64,000 nucleotides of DNA from Edaphochlamys debaryana (Eukaryota > Chlorophyta > Chlorophyceae > Chlamydomonadales), in assembly GCA_016858145.1 (NCBI GenBank), contig JAEHOE010000007.1, positions 310,001 to 374,000 of the forward strand. Direction: 5' to 3'. A program made the position numbers and the translations under genes. Under the pieces are notes generated by a model. It had not been told where the DNA came from, did no database searches, and worked only from the letters and a program-made list of their open reading frames with translations. Each line of letters begins with the position of its first letter. Within the stretch, counting starts at the first letter, position 1. This document shows, in pieces, positions 43,301 through 55,600 of the stretch.

Positions 43301-45216
43301 CCATCACGCACATCACGCACACACGCACGATATACCCATACCCATACCCATACCGGTACCCATACGGTACCCACCGCAGCTTCGCCCTCAGCTGCCAGTC
43401 CCTCGCCTCCGCCGCCGCGGGCGCAGCGGCGGCGGCCGCCGCAAACAAGTTGCCCCCGCCCACGTGCGCCGGGCCACCGCCGGGGGCGGCGGCCCTGGCT
43501 TCAACTAGACCGCCGCTCCCATCCGTCCGCATCTCCGGCGGTAGAGGGAAGGACAGGCTGGCGCCCCGTTGGCTCCGGACGCCCGAGTCCCCGTAGTTCA
43601 CAACCACGGATGAGGCCAGAATCACGGGTGAGCTCACGCCGCCTGCCACCTACGGAACGCAGCAAACGCAGCAGGGAAGGGAACGATTGGGTTGCAGGAG
43701 CGCGCTGTTCCAAGGCTGCCCTGTGATCTATCGCTGTGTTACAAAGCGGTAGCAATGCGATTGCTCGCCAAACTCGGGGACGTACCTCGGCGCGTAGGGA
43801 GGCCTCCTGGAGGCCGTCCATGCTGCGTACGGCACCCCACTCCGCCAGGGACAGGACGCGGTCGCCCATCTCGAGCCGCGTCAGCTGGCCGCCAACCGTC
43901 GGGCCCAGCCGCGTCAGACCCGGGTCCAACCGCCAGCCGACACCGCCAACCGACAAATCGCGGATCTCGGGCAGGCCCCACAGGTCCAGCAGCAGCGGCC
44001 GCTGCCGCGCAATCGCCCCGCCGCCGCCGCCACCGCCGCCAGCGCCGCCGGCTGGTGACGGCAGGGGCATGACCGCACTCAGTCGCAGCCGCTCCAAACG
44101 GTCGAGGCAGCCGAAGAGCGGCGGCCAGGGGCCGTCCTCAGCCTCACCCTCTCGGCCGCCGCCGCCGCCGTTACCGCCGCCGCCGCCCATGAACATTTGA
44201 GCCCCGAGGGCAAACTGCTGCGGCGGCGGAGCTTCGTCCTCGTCCTCGTCGCTGTCCTCCGGGAACCAGATCACACCTCCAACTCCGCCGCCGCCGCCGC
44301 CGCCGCCGCCCGACGGTGACCGAACAACGTCCCACACGCCCTGTAGCTCGAGGCTGTTGAGTCGTGTGAGTGGCTCGAGCGCTTGCAGGTGCTGGGCCGT
44401 GAGGAAGGCCGCGGAGCCGCCGGCGAGGGAGAGGGACTCCAGGGAGGGAAGCCAGGCGAGGGGGGCGAGGTCGGCGGGGGCGGGGAAGGCGGAGAGGCGG
44501 AGGCGCAGCACGCGGAGGTGGGCGGCGGGCTGGTGGGGGGAGGAGAGGAGCGCCAGGAGGCAGCGCGTGAGGGGGGCAGTGAGGTCGTAGTAGGGTTGGA
44601 GGGGGTCGGCCGTTGGTGGTTGGGGGCGGGCGCGCTGCCCAGCCCAGGGCTGCAGCGCTGCCTCTTGGGCTGCGGCGGCGGCGGCCCGGCGCTCGGCGCG
44701 CGCCGCCTGTACGGCAGCCTCCTCGGCGGCGGCGCGGACGGCGGCGGCGGCGCCGTCGTTCGTCGTGTACGACACGACCAGGGTCGGAACCTGGTGGGTC
44801 GCGATCACCTCGGCGAACGTCGCGATCAGCCGCTCGTCGCTGCTGCCGCCGCCGCTGGCGGAGGCGGCAGCACCGCCAGGCGCCGCCGCCGCCACCGCCG
44901 CCGCCACGTTGAGCCGCGCCGCCGACAGCGGCAGCACGCACACCGTCTCCTTGCGAGCGAACAGGTGCGGCGGGTACAGCTCCGCCGCTGTCGGCGGCGG
45001 CGCCCCAGGCGCCCGGCCCGGCGGCGGCGGCGTCAGGACAACCGTCCGTTGGAAGCCCAACAGGGCGGTGCGCCATGCGCTGCACGTGAGAGCCATGCGG
45101 CCGATGTCGTACAGGCCCAGGGAGGCCCCGGCTATGGCCTGGAGCGCGGGCGGCGGCAGGCAGGCCCAGTCGGGCTCAGCCGGTTGGGGTGCGTCTGCGA
45201 TTGCCATGTCGGCCAT
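40316..45216 (-). CDS. F-box-like leucine-rich repeat protein, glycine-rich
   Basis: The start at 45216 (MADMAIADAPQPAEPDWACL) leads into an F-box-like segment (LPPPALQAIAG, then TCSAWRTALLG), suggesting an SCF substrate receptor. The first exon runs to 43786. Later exons at about 43649-43377, 43.1, 42.9-42.55, 42.4-42.2, 42.0-41.5, 41.3-40.7 and 40.45-40.32 kb encode irregular leucine-rich repeats: LEPLTRLNSLELQGVW, LPQLTQLRLAGAAV, LTRLHLRW, LTALQSLILSG. The stop is 40318-40316. Long Gly/Ala tracts interrupt the repeats, including about 30 glycines broken by single tryptophans near 42.7 kb. Volvocine genomes hold many such fast-changing LRR genes. Target and role are unknown. Middle exon borders are approximate. 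Confidence 0.7.
43329..43372. repeat. CCCATA-type microsatellite
   Basis: ATACCC is repeated with two inserted GGTACC blocks, inside an intron of the LRR gene. Confidence 0.8.
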
Positions 45217-45757
45217 GGTCGGGGCGACTTAGCTCGGGATGGAGTCCACGTCGTTGGGTGGCGTGAAAGCTGAAGTGACGGGCGGCACGGTTGTGGGGTA
45301 GGACAGCCGAAGCTTGGAGGAGCAGGGGGACAAAGGTGGGGTACGGGCCCAGCGGCCCAAACCGCCCGAACCCCGGGGCTGTAGTGTCGTGGGCCGGGTC
45401 CAGACCTCTAGCCTCTCAGCGGTTAGCTCGATGCAAGCCTGCGAGAGGATCCAGGGCCCTAGCCGGCAGCAGTGCAGCTAGGTGCCTCGCGCGGGCCTCG
45501 CCAGTCGCGTCGCAAGGTTGCAAGAGAATGTTGCGCAAGGGTGCAGGCCCAGCAGAGCCTATGCAGCCATGTAGCCTAGCTGTGCTCTCAGAACTGCTGT
45601 GAAGCCTGTTTGTAGAATACAGCGGCCCCGGAAGACAGCCCTTGTCAACTTGCGCACCCATCGCAGACCCCCCCCATGCAGCAGGCAGTTGCCCGCGACG
45701 CAAGGCCGCTCACAATAACTGCGTACAGTTCATGAGCACTATATTCATCAGCTTGCC
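45217..45757. promoter_or_regulatory. Divergent promoter, LRR gene / TMEM186-like gene
   Basis: 541 bases between two start codons that face away from each other; no further gene is supported. Confidence 0.5.
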
Positions 45758-46799
45758 ATGCTTCGGCGCGGCCTGCTCACAGCGTGCAGAAGCAATGCGC
45801 TCACAAGCCGCGCCGCGAGCTCAGCGCTGGACGGCTTGAGCACCTCCTACGAACAAGACAGTCAAAAGAATGAAGCAAGCACTAGCAGCCGCTCCCGCGG
45901 ATGGGCTCTGCCGGCCCTTCTGGGGCGGCACGCGGCTTCCGCACCCGGCGTCCCCCTGCTGACTGGAGCGGGAGGAGCTCAGGCCCTGGGTCACGTGGGC
46001 TTTGCCCGGCTCATGTCAACTGACCGAGCAAGCAGCTTTGACGGTGGGCGCGGCCTGTGGGGTACGCACCGTGTGTGGCAAGCGGCCCCGACGCTCTCAC
46101 CGCCCCCAAGACCCCAGCCACCAAGACACACCCCTCCCACCCCTCATCCCTATCCTCCTGACACCACACTCCACTGCCTCTTCCATACCACTACCAGGCC
46201 TCACGCTACAGCTCCCCTCGAACCCCTTCAACCGCAAGCCGCGGGTGGCGGTGCCCAAGCTGGTGCTGTACCGCGGCAAGGGCATGCTGTTCTTCCGCTT
46301 CATCGTCCGGGCCAAGGTCTTTCAGCTCATGGGGTTCCTCGCCTGCGCCGTCTTTGCGTCGGTGGTACTGACCACGGTGAGCCGCCGCCGTGGGCTCCGG
46401 AAGGTTGCCCGCACCTCGCCTGCAGCTTGAGCGTGCTCGAGGACGGAGCCATGAGGGGTTCGAATAGAGGACGAACGGGTGCCATCGTGGGGTGCCACCC
46501 GCCAGTGCCCATGCTTGATTGCAGCATGCCTGCTCGAGGACTACACCATGGGGATGGGATGAGGGGGTGTCACCGTTCGAGCCCCAGCTCGAAGCCGATG
46601 CCCCTGACGCATTCGGTCCCGCAGACCAACCCCAACCCCTGGGACCTGGCGGCCGTGGGTGCGCTGGCGGTGGGCTGCATCGTAACGTCGTACTGCATCT
46701 GGTAAGTACGGCATCTGCCGCATCCGCGAGGCCAGCCCCGCCACCTGCTCGCCGGTCTCGCTCAGCTCGGGCTGCGCTCACGCGCCCACTGACCGACTG

Positions 46800-46892
<93 letters not shown>

Positions 46893-48034
46893 TCTTCAAG
46901 CGCTCCATGGGCCCTGCCGCCCGCCCTCAGCTATTCTCCTCGGTCCTCGCTGATGCCGCAGGTACTACAGCGGGCGCTACGTGGGGGAGCTGTCCGTGCT
47001 GCTGCCCGAGAAGCGCACCGTGCGTTTCAGCGTGCTGGACTTCTGGGGCAACCGGGAGGTGAGCACGCGATGGGCCTTCAGCCCCACACTCCGTTCCGGG
47101 ACTGCCGGTGACGTGACCGCACCTGTGACCTGGGACAGCCAGAACGGGCGGCTCCCCGCCTGGCGAATTGCGTCGCGACGGGCCTGGTGCCATCCGGAGC
47201 ACCCGGGTGGCCGGATGACAACCGGTTGGTGAGGGGTGAGGGGAACATTCCGTTTGAAGACCAGCCCATACCCGTGTCCGGCTGCAGGACAATGATGTGC
47301 CGGTGGAGAGGGTGGTGGCGCCCTGGCGGCACAGGAGCGTGGCCGAGGTGAAGTCGCAGGCGCGGCAGGCGCTGATGCCGCTGGTGGTGACGGGCGACCG
47401 GGAGTACTACATCTCCGTACCGCACGGGCATGTATTGCAGAAGGATGTGAGTATGGGGTGTACTTCTGCCCGCCAGGCCAGGCAACTGAGCCCTGCCTTT
47501 GCAGCTGTTGCTGCAAGCAGGGAGAGGGGGTAGGAATGACGAAGGAGTATGCCATGCCTCCTTTGGGAAGGCTAGATGTAGGCACCCCGAATCCGCATTG
47601 AATCGATATGCAAGTGCGCCCACTGAGGCTCCCTCGAGGCTGCCTGGTGTCCGTTGACGGGAGCCGTACCGCTGCCTTGTTCCTGGATCCAGGTTCTGCA
47701 GCGGCTGCTGTACGGCGCACCCCTGGACGGGGAGGACCCCGGGTTTGGGGCGGCAGCGGCCGGCCCCTCGGGCGCCACCGCCTCCGCAGCCCCTGGCGAG
47801 GCGGCGACCCAGACCGGCCCGGCCGCTACTGCCACCAGCAGCAGCGGCGCGGAGGCCAGGGCCGGGGGAGCGGGGCAGGCGTCTGCGACGGATGCTGGTG
47901 GGGAAGGGGGCAAGGGTGCTGGCGGAAGCGCGGTAGACGGGTCGGGCGTAGGGGAGGGGGCAGGTGCAGGTGTGACTGGCAAGGGTGCAACGGCTGAAAG
48001 CACGCCCGGGCACGAGCGAGGGCGGGGGGCATGA
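45758..48034 (+). CDS. TMEM186-like mitochondrial inner-membrane protein
   Basis: Six exons join in phase (45758-46043, 46198-46376, 46625-46701, 46962-47058, 47288-47446, 47693-48034) to 379 residues. The N-terminus (MLRRGLLTACRSNALTSRAA) is Arg/Ser/Ala-rich without acids, typical of a mitochondrial presequence. The core has LVLYRGKG, a first membrane helix (VFQLMGFLACAVFASVVL), a second (LAAVGALAVGCIVTSYCIW), then a beta-rich segment with VRFSVLDFWGNRE. That order resembles the TMEM186/TMEM223/TMEM70 group, whose animal members help assemble respiratory complexes. The C-terminal 100 residues are low-complexity Gly/Ala. Intron 3 contains a perfect (CTG)30. The family is assigned from layout and motifs, so the name is tentative. 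Confidence 0.65.
46801..46890 (+). repeat. (CTG)30 trinucleotide repeat
   Basis: Thirty uninterrupted CTG units in intron 3 (46702-46961) of the TMEM186-like gene, about 70 bases before the 3' splice site. The transcript would carry CUG repeats, able to form a hairpin close to the branch region. Confidence 0.97.
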
Positions 48035-48643
48035 TGGGGTGCGGCAATCTGCGGTCGGAGGCATAGGGCTGTGAGGATGGTACGTGAAGCAAAATGCACC
48101 TGTGGCTGTGCGGCCAGGGGCAAGGAGCACTGGAGGAGGCGGTTGCGTTCGGCTGTGGTTGGGACAGCACGCCTAATGACGCCTTGGGCTGCGGTCTGGT
48201 GTTACATGTAGGCCAGACGTGGTGGGTCACTGGGTAACCACCATCGCGGTCCGGCTTGCTCATCCTGGTTCGCGCTCCTACTGTAAGAAGCACAAGCTGA
48301 TGCGCCCCAATTGTGTCCTCACGCCAGCTCCTAGCGGGTGCGCCAGTCTTGCCCGCAGGCAGCTCATCCTTCATCCTTACCGTAGGTCTCTAGTGCGGCA
48401 CGCTTGCGTGCTGGACATGTCCGATGTCTCCTCGCCATACTCAGCCCCTAAGCCAGTCACAGCGGCGCTGACTTGCCTCACGCCACAGCGCCATACAATC
48501 ATAGCTCATGGCACTTGCCGCTCATGCCTCCACCTGTGGGTGGATGCGGTCTTCGCTACCTCCCCAAACGCTCCGACATCGCTTCTCTACTACCTCCGCT
48601 CCCCTTACTTCACCCATATCCCCTTCACCACACGAACGAGCCC
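48035..48643. other. Convergent, overlapping 3' ends
   Basis: TGTAA on the plus strand at 48282-48286 is the likely poly(A) signal of the TMEM186-like gene. TGTAA on the minus strand at 48202-48206 is the likely signal of POC5. The two transcripts would overlap by about 80 bases or more. No other gene is supported. Confidence 0.5.
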
Positions 48644-51600
48644 TCAGTTCAACCGCACGGTGGGCAGGGGCATGCCTGCCCGGGGCCTGGGCGCCTCCGC
48701 CCCCACGCCCCCGCCCACGGAGCCGCCTCCCGCGCCCATACCCGGCCCCCGCGTGACCATGACGCTGGGCCGCTGGGACGAATAGTAGGACTGCGCCGTC
48801 TCCCGCAGCGCAGGCGAGGCGTCAGGCGCGGCCGGTGGGATGGCGCCGTGCGGGGGCAGACCCGTGGCCTTGACCACGAGCGGGTTGCCGCCGGCCCCCA
48901 TCGCCCCGGATGGATGGCCCCCGACTCCGCTGGCGCTGGGGCGGTTGCTGCCGCCACCGCCACCGCTGGAGGCTCCGTAGCCGCCGAGCGAGCCCGGCAG
49001 GCCGCCGCTGCCCATGCGGACCGCCCCGGTGATGCTGGTGGCTTGGCTGGGTCCCGGGGCTTGGCCGGGAGGCGGCGCCGCCGGCCCCATGCCCATACCC
49101 GGGGTCGAGGGCGCGGGTCCGGGCTGTGAGGGCGCCATGTTGAAGGCCACCCCGGGGCCGAAGCTGAAGGAGGCCGTGCCGGCGCCCGAGGGGCCCGCGG
49201 CGCTGGGCAGGCCGGCACCGGAGGAGGCCCCGCCGCCGCCGCCGTGCGTGCGGGAGGGTGAGAGGGTGATGGAGCCGCGGAGGTCCAGGTTGACCGCCTC
49301 GCTGAGGCCCTGGGGGCCCAGGCCGGACGGCATGCCCTGCCCCTGCGGTCCGCCCATGCCCTGGTAGGGCTGCGGCCCTCCATGGCCGAGACCCCCCGGG
49401 CCGCTGCCTGCAGTGCACATGGGGCGGACCGGGGTTGCAGGATTAAGTACCGCACGTATGCGTTGTAGGAGACAGAGGCTGCGCATGCGGATGGGCCACA
49501 CGTGTAGTTCAGTCATCCATGTCGTTGCCGTGAGGAGACCCGCACGCACCTGGCCCTTGCTGCTCCCCGCCCTGCACAGGCGGCAGGCTGATGGGGAAAG
49601 GGTTGGCGCCCCCCGGCGGCGCGCCCCGCTTCATGACATTCATGGCCTCGATGTTCAGCGCGCACACGCCTGCGGACGGGCATGGAAATGGAAAGCGACT
49701 TGGACATTTCCTGAGGATACCGGTAGTTCCCGACAGCCCAAGAGCCAATGGTTCTGCAGCGCCTAGGTCCAGCGCCCCAAGGACAAGGACGGGTGGGAGA
49801 CAGGAACCTAGGCCCAATGTTGCGGCACTGGCACCGGAGGTGAGAGCCAAGCAGCAAACAGCCAGGCCCCACCTCGCATGAAGGCGCGCTTCATGTTGTC
49901 CTCCAGGCGGGCGCGTGCCTCCGCCTCCCGCTCCAGCTGCAGCCGGGAGTCGGCCAGCAGCCGCCTGGCGGGGAGGAGAGCGGGGCCAGGGGCCGAAAGG
50001 ATTTAGCAGGGGCAACTAGAGTGTCTTGGCACGCTCGTCGCTAGGAAGGGGGCCCTTGGAGGCCGGTGCCTGTCCTCCTCCTCAGGCTGCGTCCTCCTTA
50101 GGCCCCAGCCCAGTTGAATTAACTGCCCAGCATCACCGCCGCCACCACCACCACTTAGTCCCACTCACTCGAGCTCCCCAATCTGCCCCTGGTAGTGCTC
50201 GTGGATCATGCGCTTGGCGTTCTCCACCTCCTGCGGTGAGAAGGGGTTGGGTGGGTTGGGCGGGCAGATTGAGAGAGACACCAGGCCCGACTCCCACACC
50301 CTCCTCCCTGCATGGCGGAACCTGACGCTGCCCTACCCCCCCCCGCCCCAGCCCCCCCTTCTTGCCTGGATGTAGCGGTTGTTGAGTGTGACGCGGTGCT
50401 CGCGCATGGCCTCCCGGAACCAGGCCCGGAACACGTTGCGCTTGAGGTGGACTTCCACGTAGAAGCGATCCGCCTTCTCGGCGCGCCGCCGCCGCCGCGC
50501 CTGCACAGGAATGGCGAAATGCAGCGGTTTAGGCAACCGAACCATGTGCACCACAGCACCAGCGCGAGTGATTCTTTGCTCTAGGCCCGGCAGCCCGTAG
50601 GGCTTTTACAGAAGGACGGCAGGATGCCAGCCGTGGAGGAACCCAAGGATGCAGGTCCAGTACCGGTAGCTGTGATCGTCGGCCGGCAGAACGGGATCCC
50701 TCCTCACCTGCAGCAGCGCCTGCTCGCGCCAGGCGTAGAAGAGCTGCTGCACGGCCATGGTGGCGCGGCGCCGCTCCTTGGCCTGGGCGTACAGCGCACA
50801 CGCCCTGGGGCCAGCGGGGAGGAGGCGAGGGGGGCAGGAGCGTGAGGGTGCTGGTGGTGAAGCGCAGGTAAGGCATGGTGGTTGAGGGGACGTGAGCGGG
50901 AGGCGTGAGATGGGGCGTGGTGGGGGAGGGCAGGGGACGTCAGGGGTTAGCGCGGAGGGGTGGACGGCAGGTCGAGGGGAGCGCACCTGTTGATGGTCTC
51001 CCAGAGGCCGGCCGCCTTGGCTCTCAGGGCCTCCATCTCGGCCAGCAGGATCTTGATCTCCTCCTGCGGGGGCGACACGCATGCTCGTCGGACCCATGCA
51101 AATACTCTTGCAGCTACAACCCCTAAGCCACTTGACGACGCTGGACCCAGGAATGTGTGTAGCCGTCACGCAACGCAGCTGCGGCGCCCCGGCCCAATGC
51201 ATCGCAGGTCCCGGCCCGGCTCGGTCTCCATCGCCCTACCTCCTTGGCCGCCAGCCTGGCTCCCCACTTGCGCTTCTCCTCCTCCACCGAGTCGTTCTGG
51301 GACTGCATCAGCCGCGCCTTGGTCTCCATGAAGTGCTCCTGCGGGGAAGTGCGGTGTAGTGTTGGCCCGACAGGCCCACAACCGGCCCCCGTAAGCCAGG
51401 CCCGGCCCACACCTCAAATGTAACTCCCCATCGTCCATCGCCCAACCTTGCACCCCACCCCACCCTGCCCCTACCGCCAAGCCATTCCCCTACGCCCTGA
51501 CACCCCCCCAGGCCCCCACCAGCACGGCCTTCTTGGTCTTGCAGTGGTGGTGGTCGATCTTGGTCGCCAGCGCGTCGATGTCCAGGTCCAGCATCTGGGC

Positions 51601-52336
51601 CACCGTCAGGCCCTCCAGGTGGCTGGCCAGGGCCATGGGGTCGGGGCGCTCCTCCTGGGGTTGGGGTTGGGTTGGGATACGGGGAGGTGCCAGGGTGCGG
51701 ATGTGGGGCAAGGGAATGGGGGAAGGCAGAGGTGGGGTGGGAAGAGGTCGGCAAGGGGTCAGGTGACTTAGGTCCTGGGGCTCACCTGCTGCTGGCTGAT
51801 CGTGATCTCTACGGCAGCTGGCTGCGGGGGAGCGGCGGTTATCCCAGGGGGCAGAGCCGTGATGTTGACCGATGTCGGTGCTGCCCCGCCGAGGGAGGAC
51901 ATAGTCAACCCGGCTGTTGGCGAGCCATCCTGCTGCGGATAGGCACTTGTCGCAGGCTGCTGCGCCGGGACCACGATGTCGATGCTGCTCCCACCGCCCG
52001 ATGCGCTGGGCATGACAGATACGGACATGGCGGGCTGCGTCTGTTGCATTTGGGGTAGGCCCGGGTCGGATGGCTGGGCCGCGGGTGGGGCGGTGGTGAG
52101 GTATGCGGAGGCCGAGGTCCGGGTTGCTGGGCTGGCCAGCAGTGGGTGCAGGGGCTGCGCCTGCATCATCGGTGCCTGAGCATCTGCAGCAGGAAGGGCC
52201 CCGCGGTTGTCAGCAGCGCGACGTCTGCGAGTACATGTTTGCAGGAATCCTTGCCTGCCGGTCGCTGCTCGCCATAAGCAGGCCTCCTTATGAACTGCTC
52301 ATAGCCAGAGAGGTAAGGGTTGTTGGCGCCGGCCAT
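48644..52336 (-). CDS. POC5: POC5-like centriolar, centrin-binding protein
   Basis: A structural protein of the inner scaffold of centrioles/basal bodies that binds centrin. The start at 52336 gives MAGANNPYLSGYEQF. Exon 1 (52336-52255) is followed by an apparent GC-AG intron (52254-52184), then exon 2 (52183-51786). Shorter exons at about 51.65-51.52, 51.3, 51.06, 50.8-50.7, 50.5-50.37, 50.23-50.17, 49.96-49.88 and 49.67-49.55 kb encode helical segments. The last exon, about 49.41-48.64 kb, is a Gly/Pro-rich tail with its stop at 48646-48644. Centrin-binding repeats are visible as AVQQLFYAWREQ and LKRNVFRAWFREAM. The strongest POC5 mark is AFMRGVCALNIEAMNVMKRG. Fits a flagellate. Exon ends in the middle are approximate. 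Confidence 0.82.
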
Positions 52337-52642
52337 GAGACGGCCTAAGGCGCAGAGTCAAGCGTGTCCAGCCTCAGCTGTCGCAGAGTTTCGACAAGCA
52401 AGATAAGAGGTGTATCAGTGTCAACTTGATGCTGGGTGTGTACTGCGAGGCGTTCAGGTTTGCGTGCGAGGAGAGAGGACAGAGGTGCCCAAGGACCTCG
52501 ATGGCCCTCGATCCAACGGCAACATGCACCACGCTGCACCGCGCCCGCTCCAGGCAGGACTGACTTGATCGTGCTTAGCTATAGGATGGTGCAACACAAG
52601 CTCTGACAACGGCTCGCCAGGGCTTGCGCAACACTCGGCAGG
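52337..52642. promoter_or_regulatory. Divergent promoter, POC5 / GH127 gene
   Basis: Only 306 bases separate the two start codons, so a centriole gene and a secreted glycosidase gene share one short promoter region. Confidence 0.55.
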
Positions 52643-55600
52643 ATGGGCGCCCTCGGCGCGGGTTTGCTAGTGCTTTGTCTGGGTCTCGCGGCGCGTGTAG
52701 CACAGGGCGCTATTGAAGCGTTTCCTCTCAGCGATGTGCGACTCAGCGACACGAGCTACCAGATTAAGTATGAGAGACTGGTCACTAAATACCTGCTGGA
52801 GATGCTAGAGGTCGACAGGCTCCTGTGGTCGTTTCGGTGGGTTTGGGGGGCGGGGATGCGGGTGTAGTCCCAAGCGCTGGGGAGCACGCTTGCACGCCAA
52901 GGGCGGGCCGCACGTGGAGCGGGTTCGAAGGCGGGAAGCGCGGCCAGTGCTGCCCCCATAGCGCCGCAACCCCGACCCCCGACCCCTGGCCCGCCCGCAA
53001 ACAGGAAGACCGCGGGCCTGCCCACCCCCGGCCAGCCCTACATCGTGTCCTGGGAGGACCCCGGCTGCGAGCTGCGTGGGCACTTCGTGGGGCACTACCT
53101 ATCAGCGCTGTCGCTAGCTTACGCGGGGACAGGTGCGACTCCGAAGCGCCCAGGGCCTTGCAGCGGGGCCCTGCCTCAACTCTGGCACCCCTGCCCAGGG
53201 GCCCGGCCACAGGGCACACACAACTTGTGACGCAGGCCAGGCCACACAAGCATCCGCAGGGGCGGCCAATACCTCACAGTGCACACAACTGCAAAAGTCT
53301 TGGGACCCCACAGTCTTGCGGACAACCCGTACGCTGCCTGTGGGTGTTCCTCCGCAGGCAACCCCGCGTTCAAGCAGCGGCTGAGCACCATGGTGTCGGA
53401 GCTGGCCAAGTGCCAGCAGGCTCTGGGCCTGGGGGGGTACCTCAGCGCCTTCCCCACGGAGCTCTTCGACCGAGTGGAGGCGCTCCAACCCGTGTGGGCG
53501 CCCTACTACACGGTGCGGTGGGGCGGTGGGGGCTGGGAGGGAGGCCGCGAGCGCATGGACAACGCGGGGGCCTGGGGGCTTGGAGGCGCGTTCATGGCGC
53601 GTCTGGGCGGAACGGAAGGGGGGCATCGGCGCGCTGCCGAGCGAGGGGGCCGCGAGCGGGGTCGGGGTGGTGGTGGGTGGTGGTTTTACGTGTGCGTGGC
53701 GCCGGCCGCGGCAGGCGTGCGGCTGTCGTGCCCGCTGGCTTTTCAGCGGGGCAGGGTCCGATGATGCAGTTGAGCGCACCCAGCGGGGCACGGGGGTGGC
53801 TGTGCACCCGCGACGAACGTCTCTCTTATCCTGCCCAACTCCAGCTTTGTTGCCCTTTGACACCATCCGGTCCCTTGATATCGACTGGCAGATCCACAAG
53901 ATCATAGCGGGCATGGTGGACGCCTACGAAATGGGCGGCGAGGCGGACGGGCTGGAGATCGCCAAGCGCATGGTGGCGTACCACTGGAAGCGCACGCAGG
54001 TGGGGAGGGGCTGGCGCAGGGCTGTGTGGTTAGACGGGGGCTGGGTGGGGTGCGGTGGGGCAAAGCGGGTCGAGGTACTGGGGTTGGAGGTGGGGCAGGG
54101 CGGAGAGTAGCGCCAGGGGCAGCCGCACAGTCCAGCCGCAGAGCAGGTGTGTGTATGCACGTGTGCGGCTGCAGAGCGCAGGTGAGGCGCCGCTTTGACT
54201 GGGGAGTCATGCGTGCTGACATGGAAACTATGCCCCTCGCTCCGCACCACTTGCTGCAGACGGTGGTTTCTAGCAAGGGCCGGGAGCACTGGACCGACGT
54301 GCTCAACTGCGAATACGGCGGGTAGGTTCGGGGTCTCGAGGCGGAGAATAGGCAGCGGGCGTGTTTGGACTCGTGGGGCCGCCCGCATCGAGAGGGGTGC
54401 AGGGGTGGGCGTCGCCCCGAGGCTGCCAGACACTTGTTGAAACACTTGTTGAAACACCTGCTTGCCCGAGCCTTCCAGACGCTTGAAGCCCTGCTTGCGC
54501 CGCCGCCGCCCTGCCGCTTCCCTCCCTCCGCCCGGTCACCTCGGCTTCGTCCACACCCGGTTTCCCCAGCATGAACGAGGTGCGTGCGAGCGAGGGCCAG
54601 GGAGGGGCGCAGAGGGCCTCAACCCCTCGCCAAAGCCCAGAGCTGCAGATAAGGCTGCGGCTGCTAGCCAGACAGCCTTCCACCACCGGTGCTGTGTTGG
54701 CAGCCCAAGTACCCATGCGTGCCTCGCGCCCCAAACGTCCGCTACTGCTCCTACACGCCCAGCCTTCCCAACCCGCCTGTACTTTCTTGGCCCCGTCAGA
54801 TTCTGTACCGCATGTACCGCATTACCAAGGACCCCACACATCTAGAGTTCGCCAAGCTCTTCGACAAGCCCGCTTTCAAAGTCAACATGAATGTGAGGAC
54901 CGGGCCGAGGACGCGCAGGAGGGCCGGAGCTGGGATGCATTGTCGCGCGAGCTTGGGGTCCAGCACGTAGATCCTCCAGCTTGTGTGCAGGCCATGTGCC
55001 TCTGGAATGTAGAAGACCTCCACCGCTTGCCCCTTGCAGGATCAAGGCAGCCGCCCTCTCATGCCCCACGCCTCGCCACGCCTCCCCGCCCCTCCCCCCA
55101 CAGGACGGCAACGACGTGCTGCCGGGGCTCCACGCCAACACGCACCTGGCGCAGGTGAGGGGGTGGGACTGTGCGGTTGTAGGGGGCTCACGGCGCCTGT
55201 GAGCGGCCTGGGCTGTCCACCTGAAGAGAGGGCAAGCGGCGTGGATGCACCACCGGGGCCGGCCTTGCCCTGCCCGGCCTTCCCCCACCTGTATGGGACG
55301 ACAGGGCGGGTCCACCTGCTGAGCTGTGACCGCCCGGGCCCTTCCCACGACCCCAGATCGCGGGCTTTGCCGAGGCGTTCGACGCTGCGGGCGATGAGGT
55401 GGCCAAGCTCTCCACCGAAAACTTCTTGTGGGTTGGGGTAGGGGTGCTGAAAGGAGGAGAACGTCTTGTGGGTTGGGGGAGGGGTGGGAGCCGTTTGGGG
55501 GTTGCTGGAAGGTGGAGTTGAGGGCATGGGTGTAAGGGCCGAGGGTCTGGCGAAGACGCCGAAGCGGGCAGCAGAGGGCGTCGAAGGCGGTGTGGAGGGC

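Noticed and set aside
44171..45273. Arg-rich frames opposite and in other frames of the LRR gene
   Set aside because: They are GC-driven shadows of the first LRR exon, which has an F-box-like start and leucine repeats.
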